Origin: Edwardsiella tarda ATCC 15947 = NBRC 105688
GTDB lineage: Bacteria; Pseudomonadota; Gammaproteobacteria; Enterobacterales; Enterobacteriaceae
Assembly: GCF_003113495.2 (NCBI RefSeq)
Contig: NZ_CP084506.1
Coordinates: 2,976,001-3,040,000 of the forward strand
Length of the DNA: 64,000 nt
Reading direction: 5' to 3'
Positions within the stretch are counted from its first letter, which is position 1. Each line of letters begins with the position of its first letter. Positions 33,235 to 42,734 of this stretch are shown one piece after another. The position numbers and the translations under genes were made by a program. A model generated the notes under the pieces. That model searched no databases and was not told the DNA's origin. It saw only the letters and a program-made list of their open reading frames with translations.

Positions 33235-35334
33235 ATGCTTTCCTCAATCACTGTCCGCACCAAGTCCGGACGCCTCATCCCGCTGGTTCTGGCCGCCATG
33301 TTATTGGCCGCCTGCGCCGGGCGCGAATCCACCACGCCGCCGGCCCCCGTTCAGAGCGAGGCAACCGCATCCGCCGCCTACTATTTGCAGCAGATGCAGC
33401 AAAGTAGCGATGATAGCAAGGCTGATTGGCAATTACTTGCCATTCGTGCATTGCTGCGCGAAGGAAAACTGCCCCAGGCGGCCGAACTGTATGGCCAATT
33501 ACCGCAACAACTGAGCGAGGCGCAACGCCAGGAACAACAACTGGTCGGCGCCGAGTTGGCGATCGCCCGCCAGGCGCCGCAACAGGCCAATGCACTGCTC
33601 GCCAAGCTGGATGTCAGCCAACTCACCCCAGTGCAGCAACAACGCTACTACCAGGCGCTGATCGCCGCGACATCGGGAAAAACCACGCTGGCGCAACTCC
33701 GTGCTTACATCGCGCTGCAACCGTTACTGACGCAAGATGCCCAGCGTAAGGCCAACATCGACGCGACTTGGGCGGCGCTCAGTGGGCTTAGCCAGGCCGA
33801 TCTCAACGGCATGGTGATCAATGCCAACGAGGATGTCCTACGCGGCTGGCTGGATCTACTACGTCTATATCAAGATAACCGCCAAGATCCGGCGCTGCTT
33901 AAAGCGGCGATTAAGGACTGGCAGACGCGTTACCCTAACAACCCGGCGGCGGCGTTGCTGCCCTCCGCCCTGGATAACATTCTGCACCTACAAGCAGCCT
34001 CCACCGCGAACATCGCCTTGCTATTGCCTCTGAATGGTCAGGCGAAGGCCTTCTCCGATGCCATCGAGGCTGGCTTCAACGCGGCAAAGAATGGCGCCTT
34101 CAGCCAAAGTGCAGCGGCCACACCAGTTAGCGGCGCGACGGCAGCATCCGGTGCCGTCTCGGCTACACCGGCGGCGGCGACAGGCAGTACGCCAGCACCC
34201 GCGGACGTCAACGCCGCTGGTGCCGTCAGCCCTAGCGCACAGAGCGGCACAACCGATACGCCTAGCGCGGCAGCGGCGCCTAGCGACGCCAGCGTAGCGG
34301 CAGCGCAACCGCAACTGGACGCGGCAGGCGATCCCGTCGCCCCTAGCGTCAGCCCCGGCAACCCCGACGCCCATATCCAAGTGTATGACACCAGCACGAC
34401 CCCATTGCCGGCGCTATTGGCTCAGGCACAGCAAGGCGGCGCCAGCCTGGTGGTCGGTCCGCTGTTAAAGAACAACGTCGAGCAACTCGCCAGCCTCTCT
34501 ACACCCCTGAATATTCTGGCGCTCAATCAGCCGGAGCAGGTCAAGAATCAGGCCAATATCTGTTACTTCGCGCTATCACCCGAAGATGAAGCACGCGATG
34601 CCGCACGCCACATCTGGGACCAGGGTAAACGCACGCCGTTACTGCTGATCCCACGCACTCCGCTGGGGGATCGCGTCGCGAAGGCATTCGCCAGTGAGTG
34701 GCAATCCCTCGGAGGTGGAACGGTATTGCAACAGACCTTTGGCTCCAGCGCCGAATTGCGTAGTACCATCAACGGCGGTACGGGTATCCGTCTGACCGGG
34801 CAACCGGTCATGGTCGCTCCCGCCCAGTCCGCCTCGGTCACCATCGCAGGCCTAACCATCCCGGCACCGGCGCAACCGCCTGCCGCGAGTGGTGGCAATG
34901 TGGACGCGGTTTACATCATCGCCACCCCGGCCGAGCTGACGCTAATCAAGCCGATGATCGACCTGGCTAATGGGACCCATAACGGCATCGGGCTATATGC
35001 CAGCTCACGCAGCTATCAGGCTGGGGCCGGTCCCGACTACCGCCTAGAGATGGAAGGCATACAGTTCAGCGATATTCCGTTGCTGGCCGGTAGCGATCCC
35101 GCCATCCTGCAACAGGCCCCGGCTCAGTACCGCAACGACTATTCGCTGATGCGCCTATACGCCATGGGGGCCGACGCATGGACGCTGGCGAACCACTTTA
35201 CCCAGATGCGTCAGATCCCCGGCTTCCAAGTCAAGGGCGCGACCGGGATGCTAAGCGCCAACTCGGACTGCGTCATCCAGCGGAAACTGCCATGGCTACA
35301 GTACCAACAGGGCAGCATCGTCCCGGTACAGTAA
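33235..35334 (+). CDS. lpoA: Outer-membrane lipoprotein LpoA, activator of PBP1A
   Basis: 699 residues (E. coli 678). Lipobox LAAC with Cys27. The N-terminal domain (about 30-255) is TPR-like; the C-terminal domain (about 270-699) has a periplasmic-binding-protein fold and contacts the ODD domain of PBP1A. Inside it an Ala/Pro/Ser/Thr-rich low-complexity insert spans about residues 285-380, longer than but comparable to the one in E. coli. First gene of a run with yraN, diaA and dolP. Confidence 0.95.
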   Translation: MLSSITVRTKSGRLIPLVLAAMLLAACAGRESTTPPAPVQSEATASAAYYLQQMQQSSDDSKADWQLLAIRALLREGKLPQAAELYGQLPQQLSEAQRQEQQLVGAELAIARQAPQQANALLAKLDVSQLTPVQQQRYYQALIAATSGKTTLAQLRAYIALQPLLTQDAQRKANIDATWAALSGLSQADLNGMVINANEDVLRGWLDLLRLYQDNRQDPALLKAAIKDWQTRYPNNPAAALLPSALDNILHLQAASTANIALLLPLNGQAKAFSDAIEAGFNAAKNGAFSQSAAATPVSGATAASGAVSATPAAATGSTPAPADVNAAGAVSPSAQSGTTDTPSAAAAPSDASVAAAQPQLDAAGDPVAPSVSPGNPDAHIQVYDTSTTPLPALLAQAQQGGASLVVGPLLKNNVEQLASLSTPLNILALNQPEQVKNQANICYFALSPEDEARDAARHIWDQGKRTPLLLIPRTPLGDRVAKAFASEWQSLGGGTVLQQTFGSSAELRSTINGGTGIRLTGQPVMVAPAQSASVTIAGLTIPAPAQPPAASGGNVDAVYIIATPAELTLIKPMIDLANGTHNGIGLYASSRSYQAGAGPDYRLEMEGIQFSDIPLLAGSDPAILQQAPAQYRNDYSLMRLYAMGADAWTLANHFTQMRQIPGFQVKGATGMLSANSDCVIQRKLPWLQYQQGSIVPVQ

Positions 35335-35678
35335 GCACGTCGCAGATCGGCGCGCACCATGAGCGGCATGCGCGCCGCTATCTGGAGCGCGCCGGGCTGC
35401 GTTTTCACGCCGCGAATGTGCGCCTACCTGGCGGTGAGATCGATCTGATCATGCGCGATGGCGCGACTTGGGTGTTCGTTGAGGTACGTTACCGCCGCTC
35501 TGACCGTTACGGTAGTGCCGCGGCTAGCGTCGATAGAGGCAAGCAACGACGCCTATTACGCGCCGCCGCCCATTGGCTGGCGGCACACAATCAGAGCCTA
35601 GAAACGGCAGACTGCCGTTTTGACGTTTTGGCAATCACCGGCGGGCAGTTACAATGGCTGCCCAATGCATTTGTCTGA
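35292..35678 (+). CDS. yraN: UPF0102 nuclease-like protein YraN
   Basis: 128 residues from the ATG at 35292, which begins MATVPT like E. coli YraN and overlaps the end of lpoA by 43 bases. The endonuclease-like core shows [18 protein letters not shown] and the Asp/Glu/Lys arrangement of the PD-(D/E)XK fold. Function unknown. Overlap with lpoA suggests coupled translation. Confidence 0.93.
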   Translation: MATVPTGQHRPGTVSTSQIGAHHERHARRYLERAGLRFHAANVRLPGGEIDLIMRDGATWVFVEVRYRRSDRYGSAAASVDRGKQRRLLRAAAHWLAAHNQSLETADCRFDVLAITGGQLQWLPNAFV

Positions 35679-35725
35679 AGCGCATGCTCGCTTTTCAGGC
35701 TTTTCTGAATCAATGGATACTTACC

Positions 35726-36316
35726 GTGCTGGAAAGAATCAAAGGCTGTTTTACTGAAAGCATTCAAACTCAAATTGCCGCCGCCGAGGCCCTGCCTGAT
35801 GCCATCTCCCGCGCGGCAATGACCTTGGTGCAGTCGCTACTCAACGGTAATAAAATTCTGTGCTGCGGTAACGGAGCCTCGGGGGCCAACGCTCAACATT
35901 TCGCCGCCACGCTGATCAACCGTTTTGAAACCGAGCGCCCTAGCCTGCCGGCGATCGCACTTAATGCGGATAGCGTGGTCTTAACCGCGATAGGCAATGA
36001 TCGCCTCCACGATGAGATCTATGCCAAACAGGTGCGTGCCCTCGGGCATGCCGGTGACGTCCTGTTGGCCATCTCCACCCGCGGCAACAGCCGTGATATC
36101 GTGAAGGCCGTCGAGGCGGCGGTGACGCGCGATATGACCATCGTGGCATTGACCGGCTATGATGGCGGCGAGTTGGCTGGGCTGCTGGGGCAGCAGGATG
36201 TGGAGATCCGCATTCCATCCCATCGCAGCACCCGCATTCAAGAGATGCACATGCTGACCGTCAATTGCCTGTGCGATTTAATCGATAACACCCTGTTCCC
36301 TCATCAGGCTGACTGA
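35726..36316 (+). CDS. diaA: DnaA initiator-associating protein DiaA
   Basis: Binds DnaA and promotes its ordered assembly at oriC. Placed at the GTG at 35726, giving 196 residues, the E. coli length, and aligning from the first residue; an ATG at 35654 lies inside yraN and is less likely. A SIS fold: [14 protein letters not shown] and STRGNSRDI. Followed after ten bases by dolP. Confidence 0.94.
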   Translation: MLERIKGCFTESIQTQIAAAEALPDAISRAAMTLVQSLLNGNKILCCGNGASGANAQHFAATLINRFETERPSLPAIALNADSVVLTAIGNDRLHDEIYAKQVRALGHAGDVLLAISTRGNSRDIVKAVEAAVTRDMTIVALTGYDGGELAGLLGQQDVEIRIPSHRSTRIQEMHMLTVNCLCDLIDNTLFPHQAD

Positions 36317-36326
36317 AGGAGTCGTC

Positions 36327-36917
36327 ATGACGATGCGTTTTCCCCTAACCCGATGTTTCCCCCTGTTGCTGGTTCTCAGCGCGTTGCTCTTGCAAGGCTG
36401 TGTTGCCGCCGTGATCGGCAGTGCCACTATGGCAACGCAGGCCGCCAGCGATCCGCGTAGCGTGGGTACACAAGTCGACGATGGTACGCTCGAGGCGCGT
36501 ATCTCCAATGCCCTGAGCAAAGATGCACAGCTGAAGAAAGAGGCGCGTGTGGTGGTCACCGCCTATCAAGGCCAGGCTCTGCTGACCGGGCAGGCACCGA
36601 GCCAAGAACTGATCAACCGCGCCAAGCAGATTGCCATGGGCGTCGAAGGCACCAAAGCGGTCTACAATGAGATTCGACGCGGGAATCCCGTCAGTCTGGG
36701 GACCGCCTCGGCCGATGCCTGGATCACCACCAAGGTGCGTTCTCAACTGCTCGCCAGCGATCAGGTGAAGTCGACCAACGTGAAGGTCACCACCGAAAAT
36801 GGCGAGGTCTTCCTGTTAGGTCTGGTCACCCCGAAAGAAGGGCAAGCGGCGGCACAGCTCGCCAGCCGCGTCAGCGGTGTGAAACACGTCACTACCGCCT
36901 TTACGCTGTTGAAGTAA
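36327..36917 (+). CDS. dolP: Outer-membrane division-site lipoprotein DolP (YraP)
   Basis: 196 residues. Lipobox LQGC with Cys25, then two BON domains (about 47-115 and 125-193). In E. coli it binds anionic phospholipid, gathers at the division site and supports outer-membrane integrity. Last gene of lpoA-yraN-diaA-dolP. Confidence 0.96.
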   Translation: MTMRFPLTRCFPLLLVLSALLLQGCVAAVIGSATMATQAASDPRSVGTQVDDGTLEARISNALSKDAQLKKEARVVVTAYQGQALLTGQAPSQELINRAKQIAMGVEGTKAVYNEIRRGNPVSLGTASADAWITTKVRSQLLASDQVKSTNVKVTTENGEVFLLGLVTPKEGQAAAQLASRVSGVKHVTTAFTLLK

Positions 36918-36925
36918 CCCTCCCC

Positions 36926-36953
36926 GCTACGCCCCGCCAACGCGGGGCGTAGC
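36926..36953. terminator. Hairpin between dolP and mtgA
   Basis: Twelve-bp perfect stem (926-937 with 942-953), loop CAAC, between two convergent genes. It has no T run on either strand, so it may be a terminator that needs help or a 3' end block. Confidence 0.6.
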
Positions 36954-36958
36954 AAGCG

Positions 36959-37690
36959 CTACAGATCATTACGCCGCAGGAAGCTCTCTCCCCCCAATTG
37001 ACGCATTTGCCGCAGGATCCAGCGTTGACGCTGCCAGACATAACCCGAGGGAGCCTGGACATGAAAACGGTGCGGATTGGGGAGTACCGCCGCCAACAAC
37101 GCGGCCTCGCTAGCCGTCAAGCGGCTGGCAGGCTTATGAAAGTAATGCTGGGCTGCCGCCTCCACCCCAAAGATACCCGGACCGAACTCGACGATATTCA
37201 GGTAGACGGTCAATATACGACGCTTACTCCACAGCAACTCCTCACCTAACGTGAGGCCCGCTTCCAACCCCTTACGTAACCAGCTACGGCCATCCCACAA
37301 CAGCAGATTTTTTACCGTTTGTTGAGAGAGCGTCGAGGCGCCGCGCAATGGCCGACGCCCTTCATCGGCACGATCCAATACCCGCTCGATGGCGCCCAGA
37401 TCGAATCCCCAGTGTTGAGGAAATTTCTGATCTTCGGCGGCGATCACCGCCAAGGCCATCTCCGGCGAGATCGCCGAAAGCGGCCGCCAACGCTGATGAG
37501 CGACATAACTAAAATCCACCTCCAGCCAGGCGCCGATCTGACGTTGTATCATCACCGCCGAATAAGGCACCGGTAGAATGGCGAACAACAATAGGGCGGT
37601 GAGCCACATCCCGATCAACGCAACACACGCGCGCCCGCACCAGCGCCGCACACCTCGCCCAACGCGGCGCAGCGTCGCGGTTTCCCTCAT
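36959..37690 (-). CDS. mtgA: Monofunctional peptidoglycan glycosyltransferase MtgA
   Basis: 243 residues. One N-terminal transmembrane helix (about 22-42), then a GT51 domain with the catalytic Glu86 in [10 protein letters not shown] and the second conserved block [15 protein letters not shown]. Polymerises lipid II without a transpeptidase domain. Starts inside the last four bases of elbB (ATGA), so it is coupled to it. Confidence 0.96.
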   Translation of the reverse strand: MRETATLRRVGRGVRRWCGRACVALIGMWLTALLLFAILPVPYSAVMIQRQIGAWLEVDFSYVAHQRWRPLSAISPEMALAVIAAEDQKFPQHWGFDLGAIERVLDRADEGRRPLRGASTLSQQTVKNLLLWDGRSWLRKGLEAGLTLGEELLWSKRRILTVYLNIVEFGPGIFGVEAAAQHYFHKPASRLTASEAALLAAVLPNPHRFHVQAPSGYVWQRQRWILRQMRQLGGESFLRRNDL

Positions 37691-38340
37691 CGAGTCATTT
37701 CCAGCACCTGTGCCACCAGCTTGTCGATCCCTTGCGCCGCCTCGGTAATCGAGCCAGCCAACATATAGGCCGGTGTGGTCACCACGCGTTGTGCCGTATC
37801 CACCACGATCTCATCCACCGGGCAGGCAACATGCTGCCCCCCCATGGCCTCGATGACGGCGGCGGTTCCCGCATCGTTGCCAATAGTCACTCGCACTGGC
37901 GCCCCCAGCAACTTGGGTAATAGCGCCGGCGCGATACAGATAAAGCCTAGCGGTTTACCGGCTTGATGCAGCTCCCTGACCAAGCGTTGCAGATCACTAT
38001 CCACCCAGCACGCCGCCCCATCGCTTGCCAGGCTACTCAAGTTCTTCGCGGCACCGAAGCCCCCCGGAATGATCAAGGCATCCAGTTGGCTGGCATCCCC
38101 TTGTGCCAAGGGGGTCACCTCACCCCGAGCGATACGCGCCGCTTCGGCCAACATATTGCGCCGCTCTGCAACCGCCTCCCCACTCCGATGATCGATCACC
38201 TGCGTCTGTTCCCGATCCGGCGCCAAACATACCGCCTGTGCGCCGGCACGAGACAACGCCAGCAACGTTAATACCGCTTCATGGATCTCGCTGCCATCGA
38301 ACACACCACAGCCACTGAGTACTACGCCAACTCGTTTCAT
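37687..38340 (-). CDS. elbB: Glyoxalase-like DJ-1/PfpI family protein ElbB
   Basis: 217 residues. DJ-1/PfpI fold: [31 protein letters not shown] and the nucleophile elbow [13 protein letters not shown] with its Cys. E. coli ElbB is a glyoxalase III-like enzyme of uncertain role (once linked to isoprenoids). In an operon with mtgA. Confidence 0.94.
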   Translation of the reverse strand: MKRVGVVLSGCGVFDGSEIHEAVLTLLALSRAGAQAVCLAPDREQTQVIDHRSGEAVAERRNMLAEAARIARGEVTPLAQGDASQLDALIIPGGFGAAKNLSSLASDGAACWVDSDLQRLVRELHQAGKPLGFICIAPALLPKLLGAPVRVTIGNDAGTAAVIEAMGGQHVACPVDEIVVDTAQRVVTTPAYMLAGSITEAAQGIDKLVAQVLEMTR

Positions 38341-38725
38341 CGCTTCTCCTCACTCACCGGTTACGTGCGTTCATCGCGTTAGCGCCCGGCTCACAGAACG
38401 CCACCGTTAGCATTAACGCTGATGAACTATTCGATTTTATTTACCTTTTTAGCCCCAAGTGACGTCATCGTTCTCACTAGTAACTAATTCTAAGTAAGTC
38501 AACATATTGACGGTTTGTATTGGTAAAAAACAAAATGCATCACACATTTAAATGAATGAACTAACATTCATCATCAACTTGTTGGTATGTTGACAATGTT
38601 GTGCGTCGAACCGAATCGCTCTAGTTACGCAAACCTTTTCTTGATAATTTCTCTCATCAACTATGCGTAGCTAACCATTTTCCCTGGTGTTGGCGCAGTC
38701 GTTGCGCACCCCGACTCCGTCGGGG
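38341..38725. other. Intergenic region elbB-arcB
   Basis: 385 A/T-rich bases without a protein gene. The right third is arcZ. The left part holds the elbB promoter region and should hold the ArcA-controlled arcZ promoter; I could not define an ArcA box with confidence. Confidence 0.7.
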
Positions 38726-38735
38726 TCATTTTTTT
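38603..38735 (+). ncRNA. arcZ: Hfq-dependent small RNA ArcZ
   Basis: The 3' part (about 38680-38735) matches E. coli ArcZ as I know it: CCCTGGTGTTGGCGCAGT, then TTGCGCACCCCG and a terminator (stem 709-715 with 719-725, TCATTTTTTT) that ends in the arcB stop codon region. The first is the seed of the short processed form that activates rpoS and represses tpx and flhDC in E. coli. The 5' end is placed by analogy at GTGCG (38603), just after a -10-like GACAAT; it could move by several bases. The gene is between elbB and arcB and antisense to the end of arcB, as in E. coli. Confidence 0.88.
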
Positions 38736-41062
38736 GTCGCCTGAGCGACCCAGTCACGTAGCACGTCTACATCGTGGCGCCACTCCTGCTTCAGCTCCTC
38801 GATCCACTCCTGCACGTTATCCCACCAGGCAGGCAAGGTCGGCGTCTGGATCTGTTGTGCCAGTTGTTGCAGATGGCGTAATCCCACCGATCCGGCGGCC
38901 CCCTTGATCTTGTGCCCCTCTTCGGTGATCCCCTTCTGATCGCGCGCGGTCATATTGGATTCCAACACCGAGAGATAACCCGGCATCATCTTTTCGAAAA
39001 CCGCCAGGCTCTGATCGATCAGTTGCGGCCCAACCAGATCGAGATACTGCTGCAACATTTCGGTGTCCAACAATTCACCGGAGTCGTGCGCTGTGACGCC
39101 CGCCGCCGTGGATTTTGCCTCAGGCTCGCTATCCCAGAAGCGGCGGATCACCGCCGTCAACGCCGGAACAGCCAGCGGCTTACTCAGCACATCATCCATA
39201 CCGGCATCCAGATATTCTTTTTTATCTTTCAATACATTGGCTGTCAGTGCCACCAGCGGTGGTAACGCGGCCTTACCGTAGCGTTGGCACAGGGTACGGG
39301 CGATATCCAGGCCGGTCATATCCGGTAGCTGGATATCCAACAGCACCAGATCGTACTCCTGCGGATCGAACATGGAGAGCGCCTCGGCACCGCTCATCGC
39401 GACCTCCACGCTATTCCCCATCTTCTCCAACACCGAGCGCGCTACGATGACGTTCAACTCGATGTCTTCGACGAGCAGAATATGCAACGCCGGCAGCGGC
39501 ATCTCCTCATCGTCCTGCGGCTCACTGAGTGCCTCCGCGACCAATGGCGCCCGGATACTCAGGGTAAAGCAAGCGCCTTCGCCCGCCACGCTGCTGACGA
39601 CGATATCGCCCCCCATCGCCTGGGCCAGACGCTTGGAGACGGCCAGACCGATACCGGTCCCCGTGGCCGGCTTGCCGCCGTTGCGATCCTTCACCTGGTA
39701 ATACATGGCGAAGATCTTATCTTGCTCATCGCGTGGGATCCCGATACCGGTATCGCGCACCTCGAAGAACAACTTATCCGACGGCTCACGCCAGACGCGC
39801 ACGCTGACCCCCCCCTGCTGCGTAAACTTGACCGCGTTACCGATCAGATTCCAGAGGATCTGACGCAAACGGGTGCCATCCGCCATGATCTTATGCGGCA
39901 GACCCGCCTCCGGCGTCAGCGTAAAATTCAATCCCTTCGGTTGCACCAGTAGGCCAGAGAGATTCTCCAGATCCGTCAGGAAACCGGTGAAGTCGATCTC
40001 TTGATTGTCCAACTGAACCTTGCGGCGCTCAAGCTTATCCATCTCTATGATATCGTTAAAAATATTACCAAGAGTGATGGCGCTGACATGGATGGTTTTC
40101 AGGTATTTGAGTTGCTCATCATTCAACTCAGTATCCAACAGGATACGGCTGAGACCGACGATGCCGTTCAGCGGGGTACGTAATTCATGGCTGATGGTTG
40201 AAATGAACGTCGTTTTATCGCGGCTCGCGTTCTCTAACGCATCTTGGTAGCGTTTACGTTCGGTAATATCGCGCCCGAAGCCCATCAGGCCATGACGCTT
40301 ACCGACGCGATCGTAGAATGGCACCTTACGTAGCTCGAAGCAGGCCTTGCGCCCATCAGGATAGACCAGCCACTGTTCATAAGTCAGCGAGACATTGTGG
40401 CGAAATACCTTCTCATCCGTCTCGATCACCTTCTGAGCGATATCCTCATCGTACACATCGCGCGGCGTCAGGCCGATCAGCTGCTTCTCGCTCTTGCCAG
40501 TTAACAGCTCCATGGCGCGGTTGCAGCCGGAAAACTCACCGTTCTCGTTGCGGTAGTACACCAGGTCTGGGGAGGAGTCGAGGAAGGAGCGCAACAGCGC
40601 GGACTGTTGCTCGAGTTCGACCTGGGCCAGTTCACGCTGATCGATCTCATGCTGGAGGGTGTCCAGCACCTGCAAACGAGCCTCCTCGGCCTTGACGCGA
40701 TCGGCGATCTCTTGATTGAGCTGGGTAATGTTGTCCTTAAGCTGCTGATTCAGCTGCAAGTCACGGTGGCGCATCTCTTCGAGCTTATTGACCAACTTGC
40801 TCAGACGCTGGCGCGACTCTTCCAATTGCTCCACCACCACCGAGAGGAAATACACGGCCCACGGGGTGATCAACAATCCGAAGAATACCGAACGTACCAC
40901 GTCGATACTGTCCACCTGGCCGCGCAACAACATGGTCACGGCCAGCTGCACCACCATCGCCAACAGCACTAACGCTAAAGCCAACAGGATGGAGAAGCGC
41001 ACCAGCCCGAGTTTTACCATTAAATCAACGTAATACTGGGCTAATACCCGAATTTGTTTCAT
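38726..41062 (-). CDS. arcB: Hybrid sensor kinase ArcB of the Arc anoxic redox system
   Basis: 778 residues from the ATG at 41062 (GGGGAG upstream), the E. coli length; a codon at 41086 would add eight residues. Two helices (23-44, 57-77), a coiled coil, a PAS domain with the redox-active Cys180 and Cys241, transmitter His292 (SHELRTPLNG), the ATP-binding domain, receiver Asp576 (LVLLDIQLPD) and HPt His717 (EEGHKIKGAAGS). All phosphorelay residues are in place. It reports quinone redox state to ArcA. arcZ overlaps its stop codon on the other strand. Confidence 0.97.
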   Translation of the reverse strand: MKQIRVLAQYYVDLMVKLGLVRFSILLALALVLLAMVVQLAVTMLLRGQVDSIDVVRSVFFGLLITPWAVYFLSVVVEQLEESRQRLSKLVNKLEEMRHRDLQLNQQLKDNITQLNQEIADRVKAEEARLQVLDTLQHEIDQRELAQVELEQQSALLRSFLDSSPDLVYYRNENGEFSGCNRAMELLTGKSEKQLIGLTPRDVYDEDIAQKVIETDEKVFRHNVSLTYEQWLVYPDGRKACFELRKVPFYDRVGKRHGLMGFGRDITERKRYQDALENASRDKTTFISTISHELRTPLNGIVGLSRILLDTELNDEQLKYLKTIHVSAITLGNIFNDIIEMDKLERRKVQLDNQEIDFTGFLTDLENLSGLLVQPKGLNFTLTPEAGLPHKIMADGTRLRQILWNLIGNAVKFTQQGGVSVRVWREPSDKLFFEVRDTGIGIPRDEQDKIFAMYYQVKDRNGGKPATGTGIGLAVSKRLAQAMGGDIVVSSVAGEGACFTLSIRAPLVAEALSEPQDDEEMPLPALHILLVEDIELNVIVARSVLEKMGNSVEVAMSGAEALSMFDPQEYDLVLLDIQLPDMTGLDIARTLCQRYGKAALPPLVALTANVLKDKKEYLDAGMDDVLSKPLAVPALTAVIRRFWDSEPEAKSTAAGVTAHDSGELLDTEMLQQYLDLVGPQLIDQSLAVFEKMMPGYLSVLESNMTARDQKGITEEGHKIKGAAGSVGLRHLQQLAQQIQTPTLPAWWDNVQEWIEELKQEWRHDVDVLRDWVAQATKK

Positions 41063-41143
41063 CTTGCACTCCCCGGCAGTTTTCACGGTTTAATCATACC
41101 GTAAAACCGGCGCTAAGGGGTTGGGCGCAATCGGGTTAGCGCG

Positions 41144-42046
41144 TTAGCACGCCGAGGCTTGACCGCCATGACACAGCAGATAATCGTTGATGGCCACCAT
41201 GCCCGTCCAACGGTTCTCACACCATTGCGGCGCCAACAGCGTCGGACGGCGCGCGCTGGCGGAAATACGGTGATAGATCACCTCTGGCGGCGTGTGGCGG
41301 ATCATCTCGCCAGCCGTGTGTACATACTGATCCAGCGTCAATGCTGGCAGACGCCCGGCCTGCCAGGCCTTGGCCATCACGCTACCGCTGACAATATGCA
41401 ACGGATGCAACTTGATCCCTTCAACACCGGTCTCGACCACCCGTTGTAGCGTCGCCAGACAATCCGTATGGCTCTCGCCGGGTAAGCCGACGATCAGATG
41501 GCTACAAACCTTCAGTCCGCGTGCGCGTGCGGCGCGCGTGGTGCGTTGGTAGCAGGCAAAATCATGCCCACGGTTGATGCGGTGTAGGGTGCGATCGTGG
41601 GCACTCTGCAATCCCAACTCCAACCAGACCTCATACCCCTGATCACGGTACTCCGCCAATAGGTCGAGTACACTTTCCGGCACACAGTCGGGACGCGTTC
41701 CCACGCACAACCCCACCATATCCGCCTGCTGGAGCGCCTCTTGATACATCTGACGCAGTATACAAACCTCGGCATAGGTACTGGTATAGGCCTGAAAATA
41801 GGCGAGATAACGCCGGGCGCGATTCACTTTACGCGCCTGTGCCGCCAGTTGCTCGGCAATGCTGCGCTGCTGCATCTGCTCATCGGCAAAGGAGGCGACG
41901 TTGCAAAAGGTGCAGCCCCCACGACCGAGCGTACCGTCACGATTGGGGCAACTGAAGCCACCGTGCAAGGTCAGTTTATGGATTTTTTCTCCGTAGCGGC
42001 GCTGCAAGTCGGCACCGAACATATTCACTAATTGCTGCAACTGCAT
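41144..42046 (-). CDS. yhcC: Radical-SAM protein YhcC
   Basis: 300 residues (E. coli about 309). The iron-sulfur cluster motif is in SCPNRDGTLGRGGCTFCN with the three cysteines of the family spacing; a radical SAM core follows with HLIVGLPGES. It belongs to the TIGR01212 group with no settled substrate. Divergent from gltB as in E. coli. Confidence 0.92.
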   Translation of the reverse strand: MQLQQLVNMFGADLQRRYGEKIHKLTLHGGFSCPNRDGTLGRGGCTFCNVASFADEQMQQRSIAEQLAAQARKVNRARRYLAYFQAYTSTYAEVCILRQMYQEALQQADMVGLCVGTRPDCVPESVLDLLAEYRDQGYEVWLELGLQSAHDRTLHRINRGHDFACYQRTTRAARARGLKVCSHLIVGLPGESHTDCLATLQRVVETGVEGIKLHPLHIVSGSVMAKAWQAGRLPALTLDQYVHTAGEMIRHTPPEVIYHRISASARRPTLLAPQWCENRWTGMVAINDYLLCHGGQASAC

Positions 42047-42734
42047 AATCGACTACACGCCCCATCTCACCCGCTGGCAAAGCGGACTAGTATACGCTGC
42101 ACCACGGCGTTCCGCGCCCCCCACCTGCCGATGTCGCGTACCGCCCGAGAGAGCGATGAGTACGGCGATGAAAAAAATGACTGCATATTCAATGCCAAAA
42201 ACGTTAACTCTCGGCCAAAAAACAGTCATGGCGGTAGAATATTTCATCAAACCAAAAACAAAATTAATCATCGCTATTGCATTAATTTTTGAAATTTTAC
42301 TCTACTCAATCAACATTCAGCAGCATAGCATGGCCTCATTGGTGGGATTTCATAGTGACCAACGTTTAACGATTAATGGGGTAATCACACAGAACGCGCC
42401 TGACGCGCCAACCTTATTTTTATTTTAAAATCAATGTGATGATTCAAAAAACGCCACATTAAACTGTGATATACCCCACATTTGACCTGAGAAATCTTTC
42501 CCGATAAGTTGAAAAGCCGCCGGAAATAAAATCAATAACCATCCGTGCGGCACAACATCACAGTCATCCGGTTATTTATGTCCCCCGCGTAACGAGCGAC
42601 AGCTTGCTTGTGAATACTGATGCAAGCGGCTGCCCGGCGGGCGGATCTCCCGCGCAAGCGTACGGGGGCTCTGCCCGTCACAGGTTGCCGCGCTCAGCGG
42701 CGGGGTACGCAGAGCTTGGGGAGGTTCACTGAAT
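42047..42734. other. Long regulatory region between yhcC and gltB
   Basis: 688 bases. The middle (about 42150-42560) is A/T-rich; the last 150 bases before gltB are GC-rich and full of short inverted repeats, so the gltB mRNA probably has a long structured leader. A 90-codon frame at 42156-42428 with one hydrophobic stretch (LIIAIALIFEILLYSINI) is not called as a gene because it has no convincing ribosome site and no known relative I recognise. A CRP-like site is listed apart. In E. coli gltBD is controlled here by Lrp, IHF and others. Confidence 0.6.
42465..42480 (+). promoter_or_regulatory. CRP-like site upstream of gltBD
   Basis: TGTGA, six bases, CCACA: one mismatch from the CRP half-site pair TGTGA-N6-TCACA. 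It lies about 255 bases before the gltB start. Candidate only; the position relative to the promoter is unknown. Confidence 0.5.

Noticed and set aside
34021..34397. Ala- and Cys-rich frames opposite the lpoA linker
   Set aside because: They come from the low-complexity GC-rich codons of the LpoA insert read backwards.
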